Below, piece by piece: positions 6,693-14,308 of a DNA stretch of 21,163 nt. The DNA lies in assembly GCA_023433615.1 (NCBI GenBank), contig JAEZCJ010000011.1, positions 1 through 21,163 of the forward strand. Reading direction: 5' to 3'. The notes under the pieces were generated by a model. The model made no database searches. It worked only from the letters and a program-made list of their open reading frames with translations, and was not told the origin of the DNA. Origin of the DNA: Bacillota bacterium. GTDB lineage: Bacteria > Bacillota > Bacilli > Paenibacillales > Paenibacillaceae. Position numbers and translations under genes: made by a program. Numbering within the stretch: the stretch's first letter is position 1; each line of letters opens with the position of its first letter.

Positions 6693-7559
6693 ATGGCTCA
6701 GCAGCACGTTGGTCTGAAACCTATGGAACTGGCTCAACGCATCTTATTCATTACGATCGGTGCCTCGCTGATGGCCGTCGGTCTCGAGATTTTCCTCGTA
6801 CCGAACGATATTATCGACGGCGGCATCGCAGGCATCTCCATTATGCTCCACGAAATTACGGATCTTCCGCTCGGACTCTTCCTCTTCTTGATCAACCTGC
6901 CGTTCTTATTCATCGGATATAAGCAGATCGGCAAGACGTTCGCGATGTCGACGCTGTACGGCGTAGCCGTCATGTCGATCGGCACGTTCCTGCTTCACTC
7001 GGTTCCGCCGCTTACGATCACGAAAGTATTGGCTGCCATTTTCGGCGGGGTCATACTCGGGCTGGGCGTCGGTCTCGTCATTCGGTTCGGCGGTTCGTTG
7101 GACGGCACCGAGATCGTCGCGATCCTGATCAACAAGAAGACGCCGTTCTCCGTCGGCGAGATCGTCATGTTCTTCAACTTCTTCATCCTCCTCGCGTCCG
7201 GCTTCGTGTTCGAGTGGGACAGCGCGATGTACTCGCTCATTGCGTATTTCATCGCCTATAAAGCTATCGATATTACGATCGAGGGCTTGGACGAATCGAA
7301 GTCGATATGGATCATTAGCGAGGATTATAAGGAGATCGGGGCCGCCATCATGAACCGGCTCGGCCGCGGCGTAACGTATCTGAACGGGGAAGGCGCCTTC
7401 ACGGGCGACAGCAAGCGCGTCATCTTCTGCGTCATCACCCGACTGGAAGAAGCGAAGCTGAAGTCGATCGTACAGGAGATCGATCCGGCAGCGTTCATGG
7501 CCGTCGGCAACATCCACGACGTGCGGGGCGGACGGTTCAAGAAGAAGGATATTCACTAA
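6693..7559 (+). CDS. YitT family membrane protein with C-terminal DUF2179 domain (paralogue 2)
   Basis: A 288-residue paralogue of the product at 2179-3018, with the same design: helices over residues ~15-200 (LMAVGLEIFLVPNDIIDGGI, FGGVILGLGVGLVIRFGG, AMYSLIAYFIAYKAIDI) and a DUF2179 domain at ~215-275 (SIWIISEDYKEIGAAIMNRL, VIFCVITRLEEAKLKSIV). It keeps the DGTEI segment after the fourth helix, where paralogue 1 has SDAVN. The biochemical role of the family is unknown. ATG 6693 follows a GGAAGGG-type site (~6678-6685). It is transcribed alone from an extended -10 promoter with a spacer inverted repeat, behind a poly-T tract, and ends at the hairpin at 7568. Confidence 0.9.
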   Translation: MAQQHVGLKPMELAQRILFITIGASLMAVGLEIFLVPNDIIDGGIAGISIMLHEITDLPLGLFLFLINLPFLFIGYKQIGKTFAMSTLYGVAVMSIGTFLLHSVPPLTITKVLAAIFGGVILGLGVGLVIRFGGSLDGTEIVAILINKKTPFSVGEIVMFFNFFILLASGFVFEWDSAMYSLIAYFIAYKAIDITIEGLDESKSIWIISEDYKEIGAAIMNRLGRGVTYLNGEGAFTGDSKRVIFCVITRLEEAKLKSIVQEIDPAAFMAVGNIHDVRGGRFKKKDIH

Positions 7560-7567
7560 TCGCGAAG

Positions 7568-7596
7568 AGCCGACCCTGGGGGTCGGCTTATTTTTT
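7568..7596 (+). terminator. intrinsic terminator after the second YitT gene
   Basis: AGCCGACC (7568-7575), a 5-base loop, GGTCGGCT (7581-7588), then TATTTTTT. There is no T tract on the other strand, so it serves the + strand only. Confidence 0.9.
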
Positions 7597-8190
7597 GCGC
7601 CAGAGGTTCATGTAGAGATCGGTCACGGTAAGCGTCATCGTGCCGGATTGCATCGGGGATTCCTCTCGATCCGCGGCATCATCTGTCAGGGTGATGGTAA
7701 AGGAAAAATCGTCTCCATCCTTGTAGTTCAAGCCGCCTAGTCCGGTCGGGACGGCAGTGAACGAACCGGCAGGGTGCTCTACGGTCATGACTGCCGACAT
7801 TTCCGACGTGAAGGAGCGCCCGCCGTCGACCGAGGCATGACGGATGCCGGAGACTAAGGAAGCGCCGCTGCGCGTGTAATGCCCGCTGGACCGGAAGCCG
7901 ATCTCATAGCCCGGCGAGCGGCCGGAAGCTTCCAGCCAGTATACATAGATCCGGTGGGTACCGTCATTATACAGCTCGGCTCCTAGATTGCTGTCGAGGT
8001 CCGATAAGTCCAATGTGAGCGAATACGTCCCCTCCAGCACATGTCCGCCTTCGTCCGTGAATGTCGCCGTGTCGTCGGCGATCTTACCTATTCCGTATTG
8101 CCAGAGCCCAGGGTAGCCGCTCTTCCAGAGTCCGTACAAGAGGATGACAGCAGCGAGCAGCAGCAAGCTGCCCAGCCGATTGCGAGACAT
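7588..8190 (-). CDS. membrane-anchored extracytoplasmic protein of unknown function
   Basis: A 200-residue protein starting MSRNRLGSLLLLAAVILLYG. It has one N-terminal membrane segment (~6-22) and a hydrophilic remainder with many alternating Ser/Thr and aromatic residues that looks beta-rich (GGHVLEGTYSLTLDLSDLDS, HRIYVYWLEASGRSPGYEIG, GTMTLTVTDLYMNLW). The N-terminal anchor is uncleaved-looking and there is no lipobox. I do not recognise the family. The frame is open upstream to 8235, but ATG 8190 is preferred because AAGGAGG lies 8 bases before it. The gene converges on the YitT gene and is divergent from thiL, with 143 bases between the two starts. Confidence 0.72.
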   Translation of the reverse strand: MSRNRLGSLLLLAAVILLYGLWKSGYPGLWQYGIGKIADDTATFTDEGGHVLEGTYSLTLDLSDLDSNLGAELYNDGTHRIYVYWLEASGRSPGYEIGFRSSGHYTRSGASLVSGIRHASVDGGRSFTSEMSAVMTVEHPAGSFTAVPTGLGGLNYKDGDDFSFTITLTDDAADREESPMQSGTMTLTVTDLYMNLWRKK

Positions 8191-8267
8191 CGTGCATTCC
8201 TCCTTGCGTATGGCGTTATGATCAGTGTATCGCATTACCGCCCGTTAGCCTAGCGGCGTTGTGCCGG

Positions 8268-8296
8268 TTGCTTGACCATGAGCAGACCGATATAAT
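8268..8296 (+). promoter_or_regulatory. promoter of the thiL-tsaEB-rimI-tsaD operon
   Basis: TTGCTT (8268-8273), 17 bases, TATAAT (8291-8296): a perfect -10 with a partial -35. Transcription would start near 8303, downstream of the in-frame TTG codons at 8259 and 8268, which therefore cannot be the thiL start. Confidence 0.55.
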
Positions 8297-8333
8297 TAAG
8301 GGCACAACGTATGGGGTACGGGAGGCGGCCGAG

Positions 8334-9419
8334 CTGGACGAATTTGAGCGGATTCGCCATTGGACGGCGAGCCGGCAGCAGGAGGATTGGCAGCGGGAGC
8401 GAGGCGTGGTCGTCGGCATCGGGGACGATGCTGCGGTCGTGGACAAGGGTGCGCTGACTACTGCTGCCGGTGCGGCACTGCACTGGGTGTTCACGGTCGA
8501 TACGATGGTCGAGACCGTCCACTTCAACGGCGCGACGATGCGCGATTACGACGTCGGCTATAAGGCGCTGGCGGCGAATGTGAGCGATATCGCGGCGATG
8601 GGGGCTGTGCCGGCGCATGCGCTCGTCTCGGTCAGCGTGCCGCCGGCATACGGACCCGAGCGGATGCGCGGACTGTATGACGGCTTGTACGCTTGCGCGG
8701 ATCGGCACGGCATCGCGGTCATCGGCGGCGATACGACGTCTTCGCCGGCGCATCTTGTCGTGTCGGTCACGCTGACCGGCACGGTCGAAGCCGGCAAGGC
8801 TTTGACGCGGTCCGGCGCCATGCCCGGCGACGCGGTGTTCGTCACGGGGCCGACGGGGATGTCGGCCGCAGGGCTGCAGTGGCTGACCGCTGCAGCCGCT
8901 GCCGTGGACGGGCCGGTGCCGGAGGCCCTTGCGGAAGCGGAGGGCACGGCTGCGCTCGTGCGCGCGCACAGGCGGCCCGAGCCGTCCGTGCAGGCCGGCC
9001 GGCTATTGGCCGGCTGCGGCGCTTGCACGTCGCTGAACGATGTCAGCGACGGCGCGGCGAGCGAGGCTTGGGAGATCGCCGAGGCTTCGAGGCGGTCGAT
9101 CGTGCTGCGCGAGGAATGGCTGCCGCGGAGCGGCAGTCTGGCGGCCTATGCCGGCAGGCTCGGGGCTTCGGCCGGCGGGGACGCGGCGCGTCGAATCGCG
9201 CTGGACTGGATGCTGCATGGCGGCGAGGATTACGTGCTGCTCGGCACGGTGTCCGGCAGCGCCGTGGAGCCGCTTCGCGCGGCGTTCCGGGAGGCGGGCA
9301 TTCCGCTGTATGTCATCGGACAAGTAGAGGACGGAGAGCCGGGCGTGTGGCTGGAGAAGACGGACGGTAACGGGCGAATGGCGCTCGAGAAGCGGGGCTA
9401 TAATCATTTTCGACCATAA
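8334..9419 (+). CDS. thiL: thiamine-monophosphate kinase, probable CTG start
   Basis: ThiL phosphorylates thiamine monophosphate to thiamine diphosphate with ATP. From the proposed start it is 361 residues long. Family motifs: VGIGDDAAVV near residue 28, VDTMVETVHF, YKALAANVSDIAAMGAVP, IGGDTTSS, NDVSDGAASE, and HGGEDYVLLG near the C-terminus, ending KRGYNHF. Homologues begin MDEF; here the matching codons are CTG GAC GAA TTT, with GGGAGG (8320-8325) eight bases upstream of CTG 8334. No in-frame ATG, GTG or TTG lies between the predicted transcript start and this point, and the next (a GTG) would remove the conserved N-terminus. As in B. subtilis, thiL leads tsaE-tsaB-rimI-tsaD; tsaE starts 28 bases after its stop. 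Confidence 0.9.
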   Translation: MDEFERIRHWTASRQQEDWQRERGVVVGIGDDAAVVDKGALTTAAGAALHWVFTVDTMVETVHFNGATMRDYDVGYKALAANVSDIAAMGAVPAHALVSVSVPPAYGPERMRGLYDGLYACADRHGIAVIGGDTTSSPAHLVVSVTLTGTVEAGKALTRSGAMPGDAVFVTGPTGMSAAGLQWLTAAAAAVDGPVPEALAEAEGTAALVRAHRRPEPSVQAGRLLAGCGACTSLNDVSDGAASEAWEIAEASRRSIVLREEWLPRSGSLAAYAGRLGASAGGDAARRIALDWMLHGGEDYVLLGTVSGSAVEPLRAAFREAGIPLYVIGQVEDGEPGVWLEKTDGNGRMALEKRGYNHFRP

Positions 9420-9447
9420 GACGGGATGAAGAACGGGTGAACGAATC

Positions 9448-9948
9448 GTGCAGGCAAGAGGTACTGGACAACTGACATGGCACGCGAAGGATGCGGCCGA
9501 TACGGCGAGGCTGGCCGCGCGCATCGCGGGCTTGGCGGCGCCCGGCACCGTCATTGCGCTTGACGGGGAGCTTGGGGCAGGCAAGACGACTTTCTCGCAG
9601 GCGTTCGCGAAGGCGATCGGGGTGCAGGGCATCGTGAACAGCCCGACCTTCACGATTATTAAGGAATACGAAGGCAGCATGCCTTTCTATCATATGGACG
9701 TGTATCGGCTCTCCTTGGCGGAGGCGGACGAGCTGGGTCTGGACGATTACTTCTATGGGGCGGGCACGACGATCGTGGAGTGGGCAAGCCTCATCGGCGA
9801 ATTGCTGCCCGCCGATCGTCTGGAGCTTATGATCGAGCACGTGGACGACGGCGATGCACGCGCCATTCGCATCACCGGAATCGGCGAGCCTTATGCAGCC
9901 TGGTGCGAACAACTGCAGACGATGGAGGCGGAACGGGATGGCGAATAG
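9448..9948 (+). CDS. tsaE: tRNA t6A biosynthesis ATPase TsaE
   Basis: A 166-residue P-loop ATPase that works with TsaB and TsaD to put threonylcarbamoyl on A37 of ANN-decoding tRNAs. The Walker A motif is GELGAGKTT (40-48); it is followed by NSPTFTIIKEYEG (64-76), YHMDVYRL (81-88) and the conserved EWAS (111-114). The GTG start at 9448 is the only sensible initiator, with a weak GGGTGA site before it; a nearby ATG is out of frame. It overlaps tsaB by 11 bases, which suggests translational coupling. Confidence 0.93.
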   Translation: MQARGTGQLTWHAKDAADTARLAARIAGLAAPGTVIALDGELGAGKTTFSQAFAKAIGVQGIVNSPTFTIIKEYEGSMPFYHMDVYRLSLAEADELGLDDYFYGAGTTIVEWASLIGELLPADRLELMIEHVDDGDARAIRITGIGEPYAAWCEQLQTMEAERDGE

Positions 9949-10789
9949 CGAGAGCGAGACGAAGAGAAGCCAGGCCGGCTCCGGCAGAGGCAAAGCTGCG
10001 GAAGCGCCTGCGCGCACGCTCCTTGCCATCGATACGTCGACCGCGGCGCTGGCCATCGCCGTCGTGCAAGGCGGCCAAGTGCTGGCAGCGGAGCAATCCA
10101 TGGCAGAGCGCAACCATTCGCTGCTCAGCGTCTCGAAGCTGCGGGATGTACTGGCAGCTGCCGAGGTAACCGCGGAGATGCTGGACGCTATCGTTGTCGG
10201 GCGCGGCCCTGGGTCTTACACCGGGATGCGGATCGGCGTGACGATCGCGAAGACGCTGTCTTGGGTATGGAACGTGCCGATTGTCGGCGTATCGAGTCTG
10301 GAGGCGCTCGCGCTGGGGGCTCACGTTAGTCATCATTCCGCCATGGATCGAGGCCTAGGACGCGAATGGATCGTGCCGCTCATGGATGCGCGCCGCGGCC
10401 AGGTGTATACGGCGTTATTCCGCGGCGTCGGCATGCCGCACAGCTGGGAGCGTCTCGCGGAGGACGGCATTCGGCTCATGCATCAATGGGTAGAAGAGCT
10501 TGCTGCGCTGGCGGAGTCCGCCGAGGAGCGCCCGGTTCGCCTGCGGTTGGCAGGCGATTATGCGATGCATGAGGCCGAATGCGAGCGGCTGGCTGCATTG
10601 CTGGCGCAAATCGGCATACCGGTAGAACGGACTGCCGGCGAGATCGAGGGCCGATGGGTCGCAATGCTGGGCGAGGCGCGCTTGGAGCGCGGCGAGACGG
10701 ACGATGCCCATACGCTCATCCCGAACTATACGCAGCTGACGGAAGCGGAAGCGAAGCTGCTGCAGGCTGAGCGCAAGGAGGGAATCTGA
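9938..10789 (+). CDS. tsaB: tRNA t6A biosynthesis protein TsaB
   Basis: A 283-residue ASKHA-fold partner of TsaD. LLAIDTSTAALAIAVVQGG (28-46) is the first phosphate-binding-type strand pair, and GRGPGSYTGMRIG (88-100) is the TsaB signature. The N-terminus carries about 25 extra low-complexity residues (NSESETKRSQAGSGRGKAA) before the usual start of the fold. ATG 9938 follows GGAGGCGG (~9924-9931) and lies inside the end of tsaE. The stop TGA (10787-10789) shares its A with the rimI ATG. TsaB lacks catalytic metal ligands and acts as a scaffold in the TsaBDE complex. Confidence 0.92.
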   Translation: MANSESETKRSQAGSGRGKAAEAPARTLLAIDTSTAALAIAVVQGGQVLAAEQSMAERNHSLLSVSKLRDVLAAAEVTAEMLDAIVVGRGPGSYTGMRIGVTIAKTLSWVWNVPIVGVSSLEALALGAHVSHHSAMDRGLGREWIVPLMDARRGQVYTALFRGVGMPHSWERLAEDGIRLMHQWVEELAALAESAEERPVRLRLAGDYAMHEAECERLAALLAQIGIPVERTAGEIEGRWVAMLGEARLERGETDDAHTLIPNYTQLTEAEAKLLQAERKEGI

Positions 10790-11304
10790 TGATCGACCAA
10801 GCATACGGAATGGCAGGCTGGAGCGCTGCTCCGGAGGTGACGTTCCGTCAGATGACGATTGCGGATATCCCGGCTGTCGTGAGCATCGAGCGGGAAGCAT
10901 TCACGGCCCCATGGTCGCCCGAAGCGTTCGTGAACGAGCTGACGCACAATCATTTCGCCCGTTATACGGTGATGGAGCTTGGCGGCGAGATTATCGGCTA
11001 CGGAGGCATGTGGACGATTGTCGACGAAGCTCATATCACGAACGTTGCGGTGCGCTCGATCTACCGGGGACGCGGCTACGGCGAGCGGCTGCTGCGAGAG
11101 CTGCAGGAGAAGGCGCTGTCGTACGGATCGGCGGCGATGACGCTTGAGGTGCGGGTCAGCAACGAGATCGCGCAGAATCTGTACCGCAAGCTCGGCTTCA
11201 AGGCGAGCGGGCTGCGGCCTAAATATTACACGGATAATCAAGAGGACGCGCTGATCATGTGGGCGGACTTGACCGAGGAAGGCGGCACGGATGGCGGGGA
11301 ATGA
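10789..11304 (+). CDS. rimI: GNAT N-acetyltransferase, RimI family
   Basis: A 171-residue GNAT enzyme of the RimI type. RimI acetylates the N-terminal residue of ribosomal protein S18 in E. coli; the Firmicute members are less specific. The acetyl-CoA pyrophosphate loop is RGRGYGERLL (93-102) after HITNVAVRSIYRG. MTLEVRVSN (117-125) and QNLYRKLGF (129-137) are the conserved later segments. The start ATG overlaps the tsaB stop (TGATG), with AAGGAGGG at ~10775-10782. The position between tsaB and tsaD is conserved in Firmicutes. Confidence 0.92.
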   Translation: MIDQAYGMAGWSAAPEVTFRQMTIADIPAVVSIEREAFTAPWSPEAFVNELTHNHFARYTVMELGGEIIGYGGMWTIVDEAHITNVAVRSIYRGRGYGERLLRELQEKALSYGSAAMTLEVRVSNEIAQNLYRKLGFKASGLRPKYYTDNQEDALIMWADLTEEGGTDGGE

Positions 11305-12343
11305 CGACAGAATGAACGACAGCCTCATACTCGCGATCGAGACGAGCTGCGATGAGACGTCGGTTGCCGTCGTGGAAGGCGGCAAGCGGATCCTGAGCAA
11401 TCTCGTCTCGAGTCAAGTGGAGACGCATCGCCGATTCGGCGGGGTCGTGCCGGAGATCGCGTCGCGCAAGCACGTCGAGTCGATCACGCTGTTGATCGAG
11501 GCGGCGGTACAGGAGTCGGGGAAGTCGCTGCGCGATATCTCGGCGATCGCCGTCACGCAGGGGCCCGGCTTGGTCGGCGCGCTTCTGGTCGGCATCGTGG
11601 CGGCGAAAAGTCTCGCGATGGCGCTCGATGTGCCGCTCATCGGGACGCATCATATCGCCGGCCATATCTACGCGAATCAATTGATCGGCGAAATTGCGTA
11701 CCCCTGCGCGGCATTGGTCGTGTCGGGCGGACACACGGAGCTGGTCGTCATGGAGCGGGAAGGCTCGTTCCGCATCGTCGGACGAACGCGCGACGACGCG
11801 GTCGGCGAAGCGTACGACAAGGTCGCGCGCGCGCTGCAGTTTCCTTACCCCGGCGGCCCGCATATCGACCGGCTCGCGATGGAAGCAGACGAAGTAAGCG
11901 AACTGCCGCGCGCTTGGCTCGAGCCGGAGTCGTACGATTTCAGCTTCAGCGGCTTGAAGTCTGCCGTGCTGGCCACGATCAACCAAGCGCGCATGAAGGG
12001 CGAGCCGCCGGTCCGTCCGGCAGTGGCGAGGGGGTTCCAGGAATCGGTCATCGACGTGCTCGTGACGAAGGCGCTGCGCGCGGCGGAGCAATTCGGCGCG
12101 AAGCAGCTGCTGCTGTGCGGCGGCGTAGCGGCGAACCGGGGCTTGCGCCGGACGCTGTCCGAGCGCTGCGAGGCGGCAGGCTTGCCGCTGCTTATTCCGC
12201 CGCTGGAGCTATGCACCGACAATGCCGCGATGATTGGCGCAGCCGCCCATCTGAAGTGGGCCAGGGGCGAATGGACGGAACTTGAGATGAAGGCAGACCC
12301 GCAGCTATCGCTCGAAGAGTGGTCGGTGCAAGAGGATCGATGA
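11291..12343 (+). CDS. tsaD: tRNA threonylcarbamoyltransferase TsaD
   Basis: The catalytic subunit that transfers threonylcarbamoyl from TC-AMP to A37 of tRNA. It has 350 residues. AIETSCDETSVAVVEGG (15-31) is the first phosphate loop. Metal ligands H121 and H125 (HHIAGH) and D310 (CTDNAAM) are present, with VVSGGHTEL (143-151), DKVARALQFPYPGGP (176-190) and LLCGGVAANRGLR (274-286). It overlaps rimI by 14 bases from ATG 11291; ATG 11312 after GGGGAATGA is an alternative start that would drop seven residues. It is the last gene of the operon, with a strong terminator at 12377-12440. Confidence 0.94.
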   Translation: MAGNDDRMNDSLILAIETSCDETSVAVVEGGKRILSNLVSSQVETHRRFGGVVPEIASRKHVESITLLIEAAVQESGKSLRDISAIAVTQGPGLVGALLVGIVAAKSLAMALDVPLIGTHHIAGHIYANQLIGEIAYPCAALVVSGGHTELVVMEREGSFRIVGRTRDDAVGEAYDKVARALQFPYPGGPHIDRLAMEADEVSELPRAWLEPESYDFSFSGLKSAVLATINQARMKGEPPVRPAVARGFQESVIDVLVTKALRAAEQFGAKQLLLCGGVAANRGLRRTLSERCEAAGLPLLIPPLELCTDNAAMIGAAAHLKWARGEWTELEMKADPQLSLEEWSVQEDR

Positions 12344-12376
12344 GCTAGGTTAAGCCGTCATGGATGCATTAGCGAT

Positions 12377-12440
12377 AAAATCTCTTGAGCAGGCCTGCGT
12401 GCGCGGGTGGTGCGGAATGGGGCGTGCTCAGGGGATTTTT
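12377..12440 (+). terminator. intrinsic terminator of the thiL-tsaD operon
   Basis: A 15-bp stem (12377-12391 with 12425-12439), perfect apart from two G-U pairs (the arms are AAAATCTCTTGAGCA and TGCTCAGGGGATTTT), ending in TTTTT. The loop is 33 bases. Confidence 0.85.
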
Positions 12441-12449
12441 ATCCGCTTG

Positions 12450-12478
12450 TTGACATTTCGATCCAATAGCGTTATTGT
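12450..12478 (+). promoter_or_regulatory. tetR promoter
   Basis: TTGACA (12450-12455), 17 bases, TATTGT (12473-12478). The predicted start of transcription falls inside the palindromic operator at 12484-12499. Confidence 0.6.
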
Positions 12479-12483
12479 CATTC

Positions 12484-12499
12484 TATACTGATCAGTACA
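12484..12499. promoter_or_regulatory. palindromic TetR-type operator 1
   Basis: TATACTGATCAGTACA contains a perfect 12-base palindrome (TACTGATCAGTA). It matches 13 of 16 bases of a second site in front of the SDR gene (13140-13155). Its position over the transcription start of tetR suggests autorepression. Confidence 0.7.
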
Positions 12500-12524
12500 T
12501 AAATGGAAAGGGCGTAATCGTACG

Positions 12525-13106
12525 ATGGCGCGACCGCGGGAGTTCGATGAAGCACGCGCCTTAACGGCGGCAATGGAGGTATTCTGGGAGAAGGGCTATG
12601 AGGCGGCGTCGCTGTCTGACCTGACTACCCGGATGGGCATTCAGAGGCCGAGCTTGTATGCGGCTTTCGGCGACAAGCGGACATTGTTCGATGCGGCGCT
12701 GAATCGCTACACGGAGATGAGCTATGCCTTCCTTGAAGGCATGTTCGAGCGGGCTGCGGGCGCGCGAGAAGCCGTGCAAGGGTACTTCGCATGGATGATG
12801 GATTCCGCCTATACAGACGGACCGTATCTTGGCTGCTTGTGCGTGAACACGATGGTGGAGCTGGCACCGCATGACGATCGGCTGGCCGCGTACACGCAAG
12901 CCTATCAGCTGCGACTCGCAGAGTTGTTCAGGCAGAAGATCGAACAGGGCATAGGCAGCGGGGAGCTATCCCAGGCTATCGACGCAGAGGCGCTCTCGCA
13001 TACCTTGCTTATCGCCGCAGTGGGAATGAGTGTAGCGCTCAAGAGCAAGCCGAACCGCAGCAAGATGGAGCAAGCCGCAGAACAGATCGTTAGGCTGCTG
13101 AAATGA
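12525..13106 (+). CDS. TetR/AcrR family transcriptional regulator
   Basis: A 193-residue one-component repressor. The N-terminal HTH runs over ~9-55 (ALTAAMEVFWEKGYEAASLS, then DLTTRMGIQRPSLYAAFGDK with the recognition helix, and RTLFDAALNRY). The rest (~75-190) is an all-helical ligand and dimer domain with Cys119 and Cys121 (GPYLGCLCVN). The ligand is unknown. The start ATG 12525 fits the family opening (MARPREFDEARAL), although its GGAAAGGG site is a little distant. It probably represses itself and the SDR gene 73 bases downstream through the two matching palindromes. Confidence 0.9.
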   Translation: MARPREFDEARALTAAMEVFWEKGYEAASLSDLTTRMGIQRPSLYAAFGDKRTLFDAALNRYTEMSYAFLEGMFERAAGAREAVQGYFAWMMDSAYTDGPYLGCLCVNTMVELAPHDDRLAAYTQAYQLRLAELFRQKIEQGIGSGELSQAIDAEALSHTLLIAAVGMSVALKSKPNRSKMEQAAEQIVRLLK

Positions 13107-13139
13107 AGGATAAGTCAGCGCCGCTTTTTTTACCCATTA

Positions 13140-13155
13140 TGTACTGATCGATACA
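13140..13155. promoter_or_regulatory. palindromic TetR-type operator 2
   Basis: TGTACTGATCGATACA, followed by TAA as at operator 1 (both continue TACATAA). It lies between tetR and the SDR gene, 24 bases before the SDR start. Confidence 0.65.
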
Positions 13156-13179
13156 TAATTATGAGGAGGAGTACTTAAG

Positions 13180-13890
13180 ATGACGCATGCAATTGCACTT
13201 GTAACGGGAGGCAACAAAGGAATCGGGTTGGAGATCGCGCGGCAGCTGGGACGACAAGGCATCACGATTCTGTTGGGGGCAAGGGATCCGGACCGCGGCG
13301 AGACGGCTGCTCGGCAGCTGCGAGAGGAAGGAATCGAGGTCGAAGCGCTGGAGTTGGACATTACGCAGTCCGAGCATATGCAACGCGTCTTCCGGACGAT
13401 CGAAGAGAAGTACGGCCGGCTGGATATTCTCGTGAATAACGCCGGAGCGTTCTTCGACCATCTGGGCAGCAATGCCGATATGCTGCGGCAGAGCTTCGAA
13501 GTGAACTGCGTCGGCCCGTTCGCGTTGACGCAGGCGATGCTGCCGCTCCTCAAGCAAAGCCCGCGCGGACGGATCGTGAACCAATCCAGCATCCTGGGCT
13601 CGCTTGGCACGATTCTCACGGATGAGATGTACGGCCAGGCCTCGGCGCCGGGCTATACGGCCTCCAAGGCGGCGCTTAACGCTTGGACCGCACAACTGTC
13701 GATCGCGCTGCGAGGGACGAACGTCAAGGTGAATGCTTGTCACCCGGGCTGGGTGAAGACGGACATGGGCGGGGCAGCTGCCCCGATGGAAATCGAGGAC
13801 GGCGCGGCAACCGCGGTTCGCCTGGCGACATTGCCGGACGATGGGCCGAGCGGAGGCTTCTTCCACTTATCGGAGGAGCTTCCTTGGTAA
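13180..13890 (+). CDS. short-chain dehydrogenase/reductase (carbonyl-reductase-like)
   Basis: A 236-residue classical SDR. The NAD(P) loop is TGGNKGIG (9-16); NNAG is at 86-89; the catalytic triad is Ser137 (VNQSS), Tyr159 and Lys163 (YTASK). Arg35 in GARD, just after the second strand, suggests NADPH preference. A short insert before the active-site Tyr (ILTDEMYGQASAPG) resembles carbonyl reductase-type SDRs. HPGWVKTDMGG (188-198) follows the usual pattern. The substrate is unknown. GAGGAGG (13162-13168) supports ATG 13180. With tetR and the paired operators it looks like an inducible detoxification unit for a carbonyl compound. Confidence 0.9.
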   Translation: MTHAIALVTGGNKGIGLEIARQLGRQGITILLGARDPDRGETAARQLREEGIEVEALELDITQSEHMQRVFRTIEEKYGRLDILVNNAGAFFDHLGSNADMLRQSFEVNCVGPFALTQAMLPLLKQSPRGRIVNQSSILGSLGTILTDEMYGQASAPGYTASKAALNAWTAQLSIALRGTNVKVNACHPGWVKTDMGGAAAPMEIEDGAATAVRLATLPDDGPSGGFFHLSEELPW

Positions 13891-13969
13891 TCGAGCTGCG
13901 AGGTATCTGATGTGCGCGAGGGCACTATTAGCTTCTTCACCAGCAATGCCTCAGTAAAGTGTGACAATT

Positions 13970-14002
13970 GCCTGATCAATGCCTGATCAATGCCTGAGCA
14001 AT
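13970..14002 (+). repeat. 11-bp tandem repeat, three copies
   Basis: GCCTGATCAAT, GCCTGATCAAT, GCCTGAGCAAT in a row, followed by a partial fourth unit (GCGGGCAAT). An earlier AGCAATGCCT at 13942-13951 looks related. Confidence 0.85.
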
Positions 14003-14010
14003 GCGGGCAA

Positions 14011-14025
14011 TGTTGGGTCCCAACA
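14011..14025. repeat. perfect 7-bp-arm palindrome
   Basis: TGTTGGG-T-CCCAACA directly abuts the 11-bp tandem repeats. Confidence 0.8.
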
Positions 14026-14054
14026 GTGCGGAGCGGCATCTCGCGCATGGTCGC

Positions 14055-14202
14055 GTTGCACATACTGCAATGGATTCGACTGCAACGAATGTGCCGCAAT
14101 TCGTCTCCAGAAGCCAATAATATTCCATTGCAGTTCGTACAACGGAAGCGGACGCCGGGCACACGGCATAAGAGTTTCCATTTGCAGTTCATGCAACGGA
14201 TC
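14055..14202. repeat. intergenic hairpin repeat family (TTCCATTGCAGTTCGT-type)
   Basis: Four related copies. One is inverted (14055-14075, GTTGCACATACTGCAATGGAT-like). One is a short inverted variant (14074-14090, arms ATTCG/CGAAT). Two are direct copies (14123-14147 and 14176-14200), each starting TTCCATT and ending CAACGGA. The last three have centres about 53 bases apart. Each can fold by itself (for example TTGCA-GTTCA-TGCAA), and the inverted first copy can pair with the third. Confidence 0.7.
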
Positions 14203-14275
14203 GGGCGGGAGGCTGCGGATAGCGGGGTTGCGAGCCCGGGCTGATGGTTGAAAAGCTCCGTCCGTTCACACGAAT

Positions 14276-14308
14276 AAGGAGCGTCCGCCATGAAGGCAGA
14301 CGCTCCTT
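14276..14308. terminator. hairpin between convergent genes, possible terminator
   Basis: AAGGAGCGTC (14276-14285) pairs perfectly with GACGCTCCTT (14299-14308), extended inward by GCC/GGC. Neither strand has a good T tract, so termination is uncertain. It lies 74 bases beyond the stop of the leftward glycosidase-family gene. Confidence 0.45.

Noticed and set aside
8259..8333. thiL starting at TTG 8259 or 8268
   Set aside because: Both lie at or upstream of the predicted promoter, have no RBS and add residues that homologues do not have.
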